A stretch of 64,000 nucleotides of DNA from Chloroflexota bacterium (GTDB lineage Bacteria > Chloroflexota > Anaerolineae > Anaerolineales > UBA11579): NCBI GenBank assembly GCA_019456165.1, contig VRUJ01000014.1, positions 1 through 64,000 on the forward strand. The letters run 5' to 3'. The number at the start of each line of letters is the position of its first letter. Position 1 is the first letter of the stretch. A program made the translations under genes and the position numbers. Shown here piece after piece: positions 9,428 through 19,279 of the stretch. Below the pieces are notes generated by a model. It saw only the letters and a list, made by a program, of their open reading frames with translations. It had not been told where the DNA came from and made no database searches.

Positions 9428-11037
9428 TGAAACCCGAATGGCGCCGTTTTGCTCCTATTGGATTATATATTGCGATTCTTTCAGGCTTGATTTCGTTCGC
9501 CTTGTACTTTGTGAACCGCAATGTTGACCTCCCCTTACAGATCAGTTTGGGTTTAGTTGTGATCGGCCTGGGAGCCTTCATGATCTTAGACCCAGACCGG
9601 ATAAGGATGGCCTTTTCCGGTCGCCAGGCGCGTTATGGAAGCAATGCCTTTGTCTTGGTCTTAGCGACCTTTGGTATCTTGGTAGTAGTTAACTACATCG
9701 TATACCAGAATCCGAAACGTTGGGACCTGACCGAGGATAGATTGAACTCCCTGGCTCCTGAGACCATCGAAATATTGAAGGCTTTGGAAGAGCCTGTGCA
9801 CGCGATAGCCTTTTTTGTTAACACCACCAGCCAAGCAAATTTTGAGCAAGCCAGAGACATGCTGAGAGCATTTCAACTGTTTGGAGATGGAATATTTGAT
9901 TACGAATTTATTGATCCATACGTGGATATTGCAGCCGCCAGCGCTGCTAACCTATCCACGGAACAATCTATGGTCCTACAACTTGGTGAACGGCAAGCTA
10001 TTGTTCTGCAAATGGGTGACCGGCAGGAGCAAATATCCTCGGCCACTGAACAGGAGATCGCGCGCGGGTTATATCGTTTGTTGAGCGCTAATGAAGAAGA
10101 CGAGAATGTGTATTTCCTAACTGGACATGGAGAACGCAGTCTGGATCAGCAAACGGAGGTTTCTTATTCTCTGGTTGGTTTAGCGCTCGAAACCAAGGAT
10201 TATGTTGTTGATAGTTTGGATTTAGTCAGTAGGCGTGAAATTCCTGAGGATGCTGACATGATCGTGATCGCAGGGCCACAGATCCCGATGACAGAAGCAG
10301 AAGTGGTTGAACTGAAAGAATTTATGGACTCTGGGGGAGCATTGGTGGTTTTGGAAGACCCAATTCTTGACACCTTTATTGGTGATTCCGTTGACCCATT
10401 GGCAGATTATTTGTTAGAGGATTGGGGGGTTATCCTTGGAAAAGATATTATCGTGGATATTTCAACGGAATATTATACCTGGGCAGTTGCTGACACGGAA
10501 ACATATGCAAACCATGCCATTATCCAAAAAATGCTCGAGGGTGTAACCTTATTCTTCCCTAGAGCACGCAGCGTACAAATCGGAGATCAGGTTGAGAATG
10601 TAAACTGGCAGGTTTTGGTTTCTACGGCGCCATTTGACGAATATGCATCCTGGGCTGAGTCCAACCTTGAAGGATTAGCGAGTGAAAATCCCAGTCCAGA
10701 TGAAGGTGAAGATATTTTGGGGTCTGTTCCGCTTGCTGGAGTTGGGGAAAATACCCTCACCGGGGCGCGCTTGGTTGTAATTGGAGATTCGGATTTTGCC
10801 AGTAACACCTACTACATGATCCAAATGAACGGTGATTTCTTAATTAATGCTGTTGATTGGGCAGCCGAACAAGAAGATTTGATAAGCATTTCTCCAGGTA
10901 CTAGAACCGAGCGCTTCCTGTTACCGCCTCTACCCAATATTACAAGAATTATTTTCTTGGCTGCAGTAGTAGTGGTGCCAGGCGCGGTTGTGGTCGGCGG
11001 CGGGGTGGTCTGGTTCCTACGGCGAAGACAAGGGTAG
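9427..11037 (+). CDS. GldG-like ABC-associated protein
   Basis: Starts ATGAAACCCGAATGG at 9427 (1-nt overlap with the permease stop); LTEDRLNSLAPETIEILKALEEPVHAIAFF; FLTGHGERSL; C-terminal TM. The track start at 9268 is upstream of the likely true start. Confidence 0.88.
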   Translation: MKPEWRRFAPIGLYIAILSGLISFALYFVNRNVDLPLQISLGLVVIGLGAFMILDPDRIRMAFSGRQARYGSNAFVLVLATFGILVVVNYIVYQNPKRWDLTEDRLNSLAPETIEILKALEEPVHAIAFFVNTTSQANFEQARDMLRAFQLFGDGIFDYEFIDPYVDIAAASAANLSTEQSMVLQLGERQAIVLQMGDRQEQISSATEQEIARGLYRLLSANEEDENVYFLTGHGERSLDQQTEVSYSLVGLALETKDYVVDSLDLVSRREIPEDADMIVIAGPQIPMTEAEVVELKEFMDSGGALVVLEDPILDTFIGDSVDPLADYLLEDWGVILGKDIIVDISTEYYTWAVADTETYANHAIIQKMLEGVTLFFPRARSVQIGDQVENVNWQVLVSTAPFDEYASWAESNLEGLASENPSPDEGEDILGSVPLAGVGENTLTGARLVVIGDSDFASNTYYMIQMNGDFLINAVDWAAEQEDLISISPGTRTERFLLPPLPNITRIIFLAAVVVVPGAVVVGGGVVWFLRRRQG

Positions 11038-11043
11038 CTGGGT

Positions 11044-11673
11044 ATGCTACGACGGAATACTTGGATTGTACTGGGTGTTTTCCTGGTTCTGCTGATAGTA
11101 CTTTTCATAATGCAGCGCCAACCAGAAATGATTGAAGTCGTTCCTAATGCCCCGGCTGTAAGCCAAACTTTATTGTCGATAGCTGGGGAAGACGTTCATG
11201 GAATCCGGGTTGCGGAAACTAACGGCGAAGCAGTGGTTTTTGAGCTTGGCGATGATGAACTCTGGGCTTTTGTCGAACCGGAAACCCTAGCAGAAGAAAC
11301 GAATGCTGATGATATATTGGCTGCTGTTACCCAACTTTCTAACTTGCGCATCCTTTCCCAGTTGGACTCCCAGCCCAGCATGGAAGCTATGGGTCTAGAT
11401 GAACCAGCTTTTACGATCACTCTGAGGTTGGAAGATGATGGGGAAATGATCATTTATGTTGGCGACGAGACCCAGATGGCAGATGGTTACTACGTCCAAT
11501 TGGAGGATGAAGGCCCGGTAGTGGTTGCCAAATTTGCCCTTGGTATCGTTCTTGATTTGCTGCACGAACCACCGCTTGCTCCCACTCCAACACCGGAAAT
11601 CTCCACCGAAACTCCGGAGAGCGAACAGACGCCTACGGAACTTTCAACTGAAGAAAGCAATTCTGAACCTTAG
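11044..11673 (+). CDS. DUF4340-like protein
   Basis: N-terminal TM; ADDILAAVTQLSNLRI...MGLDEPAFTITLRLEDDGEMIIYVGDET. Confidence 0.7.
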   Translation: MLRRNTWIVLGVFLVLLIVLFIMQRQPEMIEVVPNAPAVSQTLLSIAGEDVHGIRVAETNGEAVVFELGDDELWAFVEPETLAEETNADDILAAVTQLSNLRILSQLDSQPSMEAMGLDEPAFTITLRLEDDGEMIIYVGDETQMADGYYVQLEDEGPVVVAKFALGIVLDLLHEPPLAPTPTPEISTETPESEQTPTELSTEESNSEP

Positions 11674-11934
11674 AAAGAATGAAGGAGTATAGCTTTCAGA
11701 TACCTTAGAACTATAAATTGGGTGTTGATTTTTGTTCAGAAAAAGAGTATTCTGTGATGTATAACTTTGAGGTTTCTTTTGCTGGAGCATTGTTATCCAA
11801 CTCTGAGAATCATTCGGATCTTGCGGCATTGATACTTTGAAGAAATGATGGTTGTCGCTCTCTTGATAAAGACACACGCTTGACTGGAAAACCAGAAAAA
11901 TAAATCTTATAAATTGGTAAGGATATTTAATAGT

Positions 11935-13170
11935 ATGAAAGTGTTTAGTGAAAAACTTTTGGATGAAATGGAAAAAGGGCAGGAGGATTATTCTCCCATA
12001 GCACGTTTGATCGAGCTTGGGAGGCAGAAAACTTACGTCACGATTGACGATATATTGAACCTTTTCCCCCAAGCTGAACGTGACGTTGATCAGCTCGAGG
12101 AAGCTTTTGCTGCACTACTAAGTGCTGGTATCCCTTATGTTGATGACGATACAGTAATTGAGCCAACAGAATCCCAGTTGGTAGCTGAAGAAGAAGAAGA
12201 TTCGCCTGAAATAAGCGCCAAAGATAAAGCATTATTGGATGATAATTATTTAGCGAATATCGATACAGATGACATGATCGGCCTTTATCTTAAAGAGGTT
12301 GGTCGTGTACCATTGTTAATTGCTGAAGAAGAGGTTTCTTTGGCCAAACGGATTGAACTTGGGCGTCTTTCGCGCGAAGAACTAGCCTCCGGCGACGCTC
12401 CATCCAATGATCGTTATGGTCTGCGTGACCATATTGAAGATGGCTGGGCTGCCCGCGAACACTTGATCACGGCCAATTCGCGCTTGGTGATCAGTGTGGC
12501 AAAAAAGTATATGGGCCGGGGAGTCCCATTCCAAGACCTTATCCAGGAAGGCAATATTGGCCTGATAAGAGCTGCTAAAAAGTTTGATTACCGCAGAGGC
12601 CATAAGTTCAGCACTTATGCCACCTGGTGGATCCGTCAGGCTGTAACCCGGGCAATAGCAGACCAAGGCCGCACCATTCGCGTGCCGGTTCACATGGGAG
12701 ACCAGATTAACAAACTGCTGCGCATCCAACACCACCTCACCCAACGCTTAGGGCGCGATCCTTCTGTGGAGGAGCTGGCTTCTGCCTTGGATGTGCCGCC
12801 AAAGAAAATTGAAAATATGATTCAGGTGGCGCGGCGACCATTGTCGCTGGAAACACCCACCGATGATGAAGAAGATTCTGTGCTGGGGGATTTCATCCAA
12901 GATCGCGAAGCCCCAGCGCCCGAGGATTCTGCCACTTACAATTTGCTGCGCAAACACCTTGACGAGGTGCTAGATTCCCTGCCTCCCCGCGAAGTGCGCA
13001 TATTACAACTTCGCTATGGCCTATTAGACGGGCAGTCTTATACCCTGGAAGAGGTTGGACGTAAGATGGGCGTTACACGTGAGCGCGTCCGGCAGATAGA
13101 AGCCCAAGCCCTCAGCCGGCTGCGGCATCCTGTGATCCGTAAAAAGTTGAAAGAATATTTGGGGGAGTAA
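11935..13170 (+). CDS. sigA: Primary RNA polymerase sigma factor (RpoD/SigA)
   Basis: GLIRAAKKFDYRRGHKFSTYATWWIRQAVTRAIADQGRTIRVPVHM; region 4 YTLEEVGRKMGVTRERVRQIEAQALSRLRHP. ATG at 11935 preferred over the TTG at 11914. Confidence 0.95.
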   Translation: MKVFSEKLLDEMEKGQEDYSPIARLIELGRQKTYVTIDDILNLFPQAERDVDQLEEAFAALLSAGIPYVDDDTVIEPTESQLVAEEEEDSPEISAKDKALLDDNYLANIDTDDMIGLYLKEVGRVPLLIAEEEVSLAKRIELGRLSREELASGDAPSNDRYGLRDHIEDGWAAREHLITANSRLVISVAKKYMGRGVPFQDLIQEGNIGLIRAAKKFDYRRGHKFSTYATWWIRQAVTRAIADQGRTIRVPVHMGDQINKLLRIQHHLTQRLGRDPSVEELASALDVPPKKIENMIQVARRPLSLETPTDDEEDSVLGDFIQDREAPAPEDSATYNLLRKHLDEVLDSLPPREVRILQLRYGLLDGQSYTLEEVGRKMGVTRERVRQIEAQALSRLRHPVIRKKLKEYLGE

Positions 13171-13200
13171 ACAGAACCTGGATTAGATAGATGATTCGTA

Positions 13201-13230
13201 GGGCGGGTAGAGACCCGCCCTTGTTTTTTT
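13201..13230 (+). terminator. Rho-independent terminator after sigA
   Basis: GGGCGGGT-agag-ACCCGCCC followed by TTGTTTTTTT. Confidence 0.9.
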
Positions 13231-13249
13231 AAAGGCAGCTCTTGCCTCG

Positions 13250-14557
13250 TTATTGCAGCTGATTTCTTTGTTGGATAGTTGTAATTAAATTAGCTAAGCC
13301 ATAAGCAGCCCATAAACTAGTAAATGGTATTAGTGGAATAATAAAACGCTGCCAGGTGAGAAACACAGATATACCAAGGGTGATGAATTGGGCTGCTGTT
13401 GCCAAAAGGAGAATAACAAGTCCCCGATTATTAGAAATTCCATTACGGATAATATCCCAGACAGCTATCAAAATGCCAAAAATTGTGAGGGTGAACGCAA
13501 TTCCCCCAACGGCAATACCGCGCGTTAAAGCATGGCCGGGAATATTTTGATAATTAATTTCTGAATCGAGTGTATCTTGGCTGTAATTTCCTATATCCCA
13601 ATAAGACGGCGGAGTTATGAAGAGGTTGGCTAAGATGGCAAGATATCTTTCAGGTGAGGATTGTAGCGAGGTATCTAGATAATCAAACTCTTTTAGGGTG
13701 TCTAATTGGGTTTGGACCCAGGCTTGTCGCTCTGCGGCCATAGTTTGGACGCCTTCAAAAGGGTGCTTCCAGATGAAGGGGTTAAGCAGGTAGGTTGCTC
13801 CTAGAAGCATAAAGGTGTATTTAAGCAGGTTACTTATACGATTTTTCCCCGTGAGAATCGCACCGTTGGGAGGCCAAGCCACCGCAATAATTCCAATCGG
13901 CACTAACGCCAGGGTTGAGTGTTTTGAGTTTATTGCTACCGCGATGCATAAGGCGGTCAGCCAGGGACGTTTATCTGCTTGAAGGATTCCCCAAATACTC
14001 AAAGATAATCCAAAAATAACAATCCCTTCGGCCATTGCCCGGCGGCCATGCAGCATTACCAACGCATTCGTTCCTATAAGAAATACAACCAATAACCCGA
14101 AACTATTACTGCGTAGCTGCCTGGCGCTCAGATACAAGAAAAAAATTCCGACCAGGGTGGCTGTGGTAGCAGCTATTCTGGCAGAGATCAATAAGCTCGT
14201 TGAAGGCATCGCTCCTCTTTCGATATTGACTTCCCAACTGGCGGACCAATTCCAATCCTCAGAAACCTCAACAGCAGGAAATCCTGCTAGACTGCGCCCA
14301 AAGCCTATTAAATACTTTGGCAGCGGCGCGACAGTAGATCGATAGTAATCTGGTTGCGTGTCCCTCTCCCATACTAGTGAGAATGGTTCGTTGAGTATGC
14401 TTTCATAATCTTGACTTTGGAAAAGCAGGTGCACCTCGTCAGGGTGAAAAGGGACCAGTCCAACACCCCAGAAGTAGAAAGTGGTTAAGATGCTAAATAG
14501 GACCAAGAATCCGCGGTTTTCAGATAATAATTTCTTCACAGGATTTTCGTTGCTCAT
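13250..14557 (-). CDS. GT-C-like polytopic glycosyltransferase
   Basis: Many TM segments; first extracytoplasmic loop motif VPFHPDEVHLL. Confidence 0.75.
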   Translation of the reverse strand: MSNENPVKKLLSENRGFLVLFSILTTFYFWGVGLVPFHPDEVHLLFQSQDYESILNEPFSLVWERDTQPDYYRSTVAPLPKYLIGFGRSLAGFPAVEVSEDWNWSASWEVNIERGAMPSTSLLISARIAATTATLVGIFFLYLSARQLRSNSFGLLVVFLIGTNALVMLHGRRAMAEGIVIFGLSLSIWGILQADKRPWLTALCIAVAINSKHSTLALVPIGIIAVAWPPNGAILTGKNRISNLLKYTFMLLGATYLLNPFIWKHPFEGVQTMAAERQAWVQTQLDTLKEFDYLDTSLQSSPERYLAILANLFITPPSYWDIGNYSQDTLDSEINYQNIPGHALTRGIAVGGIAFTLTIFGILIAVWDIIRNGISNNRGLVILLLATAAQFITLGISVFLTWQRFIIPLIPFTSLWAAYGLANLITTIQQRNQLQ

Positions 14558-16131
14558 TGGTTGAGTTCATATATGAGCATTGCCTCGCTGCCGTAAATAT
14601 CGGTTGGGATTTGATGATGAAGTCTGTATAGTTCAAAGAAGCGCGGATTGGTGAGCAACCCCGTGCGGCCATAAATCTCTAGGATGACAACATAATCCGG
14701 TTGTAATTCCAGTATGAGTTCTGGTGGCACGGCATAGGCATGCTCGGAATATATGTCTGGATCAAGTGGATAGAAGGATGAAGTTTGGGGTGAGATCAAA
14801 CCAACTGTGTCCAGTATGCGTGTGGGGATATAATAGCCCAGTACACCGACGTCTCCAGCCGCTAAGGTAGGGGTCTCGGGAAGGTCGGCAATCTCTGGCA
14901 TTAATGTATCCGCTACCTGGCGATAAAGCAACTCTAAATTGTACCAGGCCATTTCTGGGGCAGGATTTGAAAGGCCGTGGTCTGGCTGCCAACTCCACCC
15001 TTGTAAAACCATCAGAGCAGGTGAAAGAATCACAAAGAAGGTGAGTAATACGTTTGTTAATGGAAGACGTTCAGGCCACTTAATTATCTTTTTCTTCAAG
15101 AAATCTAGAATGTCTTCAAGGAGGCTTTCAGCACCCATCAGAATAATCAAAACGTAAAAAGGGAGAGGTGGAGTGAGGTACCAACGAAAGATCAAAGGGT
15201 TGGCGATCGCGAAAACGGTAAAATGCAGCCAGGGGAAAACCAAAAAAGGCCATGTAGCGCTGGAAGAAGCTCTTGCCCTGATAACTCCGGCAAGAAAGAG
15301 AAAGGGATACATCAGTATACCAATTCCTATCCAGGGGGACCCAAACGTAAGATTGCCCATGAATGGTGTGGCGTAGTGCTGTAACAATCGTCCCAAAGCT
15401 GATAAAGCAGGTAAGTGATAAGCTTCTGATTTGGCAACTAAAGAATGCGGCAGGGGATTACCAAAGTAGAATGCTGCGAAACCAAACCAAACCAATGTTG
15501 GCAGGAGAAACGCTAAGAATTCCTTTTTACTTATCGCCTTGCCCCTACGCTTTTGATCAAAGAATATTCTGTCGAACGCAAGCGGCAAGATGAGCAGCAA
15601 AATGTCTGGGCGTGCGATCAAAGACAGCGCTGCAAGCAGCGCAGTTAAAGTATATCGCCCTTGAATGTAGGCAGCCCAGGTCGCAAGCATTATAAACACC
15701 ACCAGGCTGGTTTCCAACCCGCCGATGGCGAAAGTGACGCTAAAAGGTGCCATAGCCCAAAATAGAGCTGCTCCTAATCCTGCACGCCGGGAGCCTAATA
15801 ATTCACCAATCTTGATTAACAAGATCACACTAAGCGCATCCGCGAGCGCGTTGAAGCCCAGCGCGAGTTGGGGAAATGGCGCATCAACTCCACCGCTGAA
15901 GGCGCCTAATAATGTGATCAAGAGGGTGTACAATGGGGTGGTGGTCCCTAAAACTTGCTCACCTGGGTTGTATACAAAGCCATCCCCGGCTAAAATATTA
16001 CGAGCATAGCGAAATGTTATGAATGCATCATCAATAGTACGTGCCCCAGGTATTATCCGAGCGCCGAGCGCGAGAAGGAATATTATCAAGATTAGAAAAC
16101 GACCACGCCCCGGACGAATCAAATATCGCAT
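14554..16131 (-). CDS. GT-C-like polytopic glycosyltransferase
   Basis: TIDDAFITFRYARNILAGDGFVYNPGEQVLGTTTPLYTLL; C-terminal DVGVLGYYIPTRILDTVGLISP. Start MRYLIRPGRG (16131) preferred over 16197 because the latter leaves only 17 bp to the divergent gene. Confidence 0.78.
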   Translation of the reverse strand: MRYLIRPGRGRFLILIIFLLALGARIIPGARTIDDAFITFRYARNILAGDGFVYNPGEQVLGTTTPLYTLLITLLGAFSGGVDAPFPQLALGFNALADALSVILLIKIGELLGSRRAGLGAALFWAMAPFSVTFAIGGLETSLVVFIMLATWAAYIQGRYTLTALLAALSLIARPDILLLILPLAFDRIFFDQKRRGKAISKKEFLAFLLPTLVWFGFAAFYFGNPLPHSLVAKSEAYHLPALSALGRLLQHYATPFMGNLTFGSPWIGIGILMYPFLFLAGVIRARASSSATWPFLVFPWLHFTVFAIANPLIFRWYLTPPLPFYVLIILMGAESLLEDILDFLKKKIIKWPERLPLTNVLLTFFVILSPALMVLQGWSWQPDHGLSNPAPEMAWYNLELLYRQVADTLMPEIADLPETPTLAAGDVGVLGYYIPTRILDTVGLISPQTSSFYPLDPDIYSEHAYAVPPELILELQPDYVVILEIYGRTGLLTNPRFFELYRLHHQIPTDIYGSEAMLIYELNQ

Positions 16132-16214
16132 GTCAAAATTATATAGGTACATACTGCGATTGGGAATAGGAAATCGAATCTTATTTTTATTCGACAACTC
16201 CCGATAATACAGAT

Positions 16215-17786
16215 ATGAGAAATTGGAAAACTTATTTCCCTTTAGTTGGAGCTTTGCTGCTGGCCGCGGGATTAAAAACTTGGCTGACTATCTCTGCTTC
16301 CGTACCGTTCAACGGAGATGAAGCTGTAGTCTCCCTGATGGCCCGCCATATCTTGGATGGTTTTCGCCCGGTCTTCTTTTACGGGCAAGCTTATATGGGC
16401 AGCTTAGATGCCTGGTTGGTTGCCTTGGGATTTCGCCTGTTTGGTGAAAGTGTTGCAGCAGTACGCATCGTGCAAAGCTGCCTGTATTTACTTTATATTA
16501 TTTCAATTTGGGGTTTAGCCCGGCGATTATTTACAAATAAGCTGATTGCAAACCTATCAGTTTTTCTTGCAGCTATCCCTCCGGTGGTGGTGACAACCTA
16601 CACAACAGCCACACTGGGAGGCTATGGGGAATCATTGGTTTTAGGAAACTTGATTTTATTGTTAGGATATGAAGTTACTTTTGGGGATAAGCAAGATAAG
16701 TGGTGGACCTGGCTGGCATTAGGGCTGGTAGGAGGAATTTCCTTTTGGACATTGGGAATCGCAGGAGTCTATCTTTTGCCAATCGGGTTAATTGGTTTAT
16801 GGAAATTTAACCAAAAACTAATAGCTTATTATATTCTGGCTGGAATAGGATTCTTCTTGGGAGCAGCTCCTTGGTGGTTATATAATATCAATAATTCTTG
16901 GGCGGCTTTACAAGCTCTTTCAGGACCAGAGCTAATTCAGACCTCAATTTTTAATAGAGCGATTAGCTTTTTGTTTTTAGGTCTGCCTGCATTATTAAGT
17001 TTACGGGTTCCTTGGTCACCCAATTTCATCGTGTGGCCGTTGCTTTTATTAGGCATGTGGATGTATTTTGCTGTTGCCACTTACTCATTGGGTTTGTCTA
17101 AAGCTGAGAAAACCGGAAAGAATCCTGGAGCGAGTATCCTGTTGAACGTTTTCGGCCTCGCGTTTTTGGGTGTTTTTATCTTCACTCGATTCGGTATTGA
17201 CGCCACAGGTCGTTACCTGATTCCTTTGTATCTCTTGGTTGTATACTATTCTGCGAATTTCATCGCTGCCTTTTGGAAAACCAAAAAAGGGATTGCAATC
17301 GGGCTGTTGGCTGCATTCTTGATTTTAAATGGGGCCGGAACTTGGTTAGCGGCAATTTCGGTGGATAAAATCACCACCCAGTTTGACCCTATCACCAGCT
17401 TCGACAATTCCTATGATGAGACCTTGATAGATTTCCTGGAGCAGTCGGGGGAAACTACCGGGTACTCAAACTATTGGGTGAGTTTCCGTTTAGCCTTTCT
17501 CTCTCAAGAACAGATTGTTTTTTCTCCCGAATTACCTTATAAAGAAGATATGAGCTACACTCCAAATGACAACCGCTATCTTCCTTATGCGCAGACAGCA
17601 GACTCGAGTGCACAGGTAGCTTACATCACCACAAAACACCCTGAACTTGATGCTTATATCCGCGAGCATTTTGATGAGTTGGGCATCTCCTATCAAGAAC
17701 ATCAGATCGGCGAATTTCACATTTTCTATGCACTCTCACGCGCGGTTAGGCCCGAAGAGATTGGCTACGGGAGTGCTTACCGGTGA
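16215..17786 (+). CDS. GT-C-like polytopic glycosyltransferase
   Basis: Polytopic; FNGDEAVVSLMARHILDGFRPVFFYGQAYMGSLDA loop motif. Confidence 0.78.
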   Translation: MRNWKTYFPLVGALLLAAGLKTWLTISASVPFNGDEAVVSLMARHILDGFRPVFFYGQAYMGSLDAWLVALGFRLFGESVAAVRIVQSCLYLLYIISIWGLARRLFTNKLIANLSVFLAAIPPVVVTTYTTATLGGYGESLVLGNLILLLGYEVTFGDKQDKWWTWLALGLVGGISFWTLGIAGVYLLPIGLIGLWKFNQKLIAYYILAGIGFFLGAAPWWLYNINNSWAALQALSGPELIQTSIFNRAISFLFLGLPALLSLRVPWSPNFIVWPLLLLGMWMYFAVATYSLGLSKAEKTGKNPGASILLNVFGLAFLGVFIFTRFGIDATGRYLIPLYLLVVYYSANFIAAFWKTKKGIAIGLLAAFLILNGAGTWLAAISVDKITTQFDPITSFDNSYDETLIDFLEQSGETTGYSNYWVSFRLAFLSQEQIVFSPELPYKEDMSYTPNDNRYLPYAQTADSSAQVAYITTKHPELDAYIREHFDELGISYQEHQIGEFHIFYALSRAVRPEEIGYGSAYR

Positions 17787-19279
17787 GCACACGCAGGCTG
17801 GTTATTGGGATCACTTTTTTGGCTGTTTTCGCCATGTCTGCACGCGTAGCTGTGGACACTGATACATGGTGGCACTTACGCACAGGCCAATTAATTGTCA
17901 CAGAGAGGTCAATTCCGGGTGTGGATACATTTTCTCACACCCGTGCTGGAGAAGCATGGCAAGGCCCCAGTGTGGGCTGGTTGATGCAGGTAACCTTATA
18001 CTTGATCTTTGATACTTTTGGATCAGGGGGATTAAATCTTTTTCAAGCGATCATGGTCACCTTGGCTTTTGGTTTTGTGTACCGGAGTATGTCTGGGGAT
18101 GTTTTTTTGCGTGCTTTCGTGATCATATTGGCCGCGCTTGCATCAGGTGTATATTGGGCTGCGCGACCTTACCTGATGACATTTTTATTAGCTGCGTTAA
18201 CTTTATGGATCTTCGAGGATTACCGTTGGAAGCGAAAAGACCGCCTGGGTTGGCTGCCATTGGTGATGGTGGTCTGGAGCAATAGTCACGGAGGTTTTGC
18301 GGTTGGAATAATGCTGTGGGGCATCTATGCCCTGGGTGAGGTCGTAAGCTGGATGGGAATGGCACGCAAGGAAGGCAAATTGCTTCCTACGGAATTCACA
18401 CGAGACTGGCTTGATGCCGGCATGCGCGGGCGGGTAGGACGCATGCTCTTGGTGGGTGTTTTGATGTTAGCAGGGGCAAGTTTTAATTTCTCGGGTCCAT
18501 CAATCTTGTTATATCCTTTCCAAACGGTGTCTATTGGCGCGCTGCAAGAGTTCATTCAAGAATGGCAGTCGCCAAATTTTCATGACCTGCAGATGCAACC
18601 GTTCGCCTGGCTGTTATTTCTTGTTTTGGGAGCGTTGGGGATTTCCAAAAAGAGGCTAGCGTTAACAGATTTCTTGCTAGTGGCCGGATTTGGATATTTG
18701 GGTTTGCTGGCTGGGCGAAATATCGCTCTGTTTGCCCTGGTGGCTCCAGCAGTACTGACCCGCCACGCAGCTCCCCTGGCAAATGATTTGGGCTGCAAGG
18801 TTGGTCTGAGCAATTTGTCTATAGATTCCCCAAATGTGCCGCGTTGGCAATCCGTGGTCAATTGGGGTTTGTTGGTAATATTATTCTTAACCGTGTTAAT
18901 AAAGGTAATTACAGTTTTACCTGAAACTGTGAACCGGAATGCATATGCAGACAGTGTGCCAGTGGAAGCTGTGGAATTCTTGCTAGCTGAAAATCCACCA
19001 GGACCAATATTGAACTCCTACAACTGGGGTGGTTATCTGATCTGGGCTGCGCCGGATTATGCGGTGTTCTTGGACGGTCGAACAGACTTATACGGAGATA
19101 AGATCATATCCGAGTGGCTGCAAATCCTGCGTGCAGAGGAAGGCTGGCAGCATTTATTGAATGATTGGCAAATCCGCTTGATTTTAGTTGAACCCACCTG
19201 GCCGTTGGTGGATTTGCTTGGTGGTGAAGGCTGGGAAAATATCTATGCAGACGATCTAGCAGTGATTTATGCTAGATAA
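17783..19279 (+). CDS. GT-C-like polytopic membrane protein
   Basis: VDTDTWWHLRTGQLIVTERSIPGVDTFSHTRAG; GTG start overlaps the upstream TGA. Confidence 0.72.
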   Translation: MSTRRLVIGITFLAVFAMSARVAVDTDTWWHLRTGQLIVTERSIPGVDTFSHTRAGEAWQGPSVGWLMQVTLYLIFDTFGSGGLNLFQAIMVTLAFGFVYRSMSGDVFLRAFVIILAALASGVYWAARPYLMTFLLAALTLWIFEDYRWKRKDRLGWLPLVMVVWSNSHGGFAVGIMLWGIYALGEVVSWMGMARKEGKLLPTEFTRDWLDAGMRGRVGRMLLVGVLMLAGASFNFSGPSILLYPFQTVSIGALQEFIQEWQSPNFHDLQMQPFAWLLFLVLGALGISKKRLALTDFLLVAGFGYLGLLAGRNIALFALVAPAVLTRHAAPLANDLGCKVGLSNLSIDSPNVPRWQSVVNWGLLVILFLTVLIKVITVLPETVNRNAYADSVPVEAVEFLLAENPPGPILNSYNWGGYLIWAAPDYAVFLDGRTDLYGDKIISEWLQILRAEEGWQHLLNDWQIRLILVEPTWPLVDLLGGEGWENIYADDLAVIYAR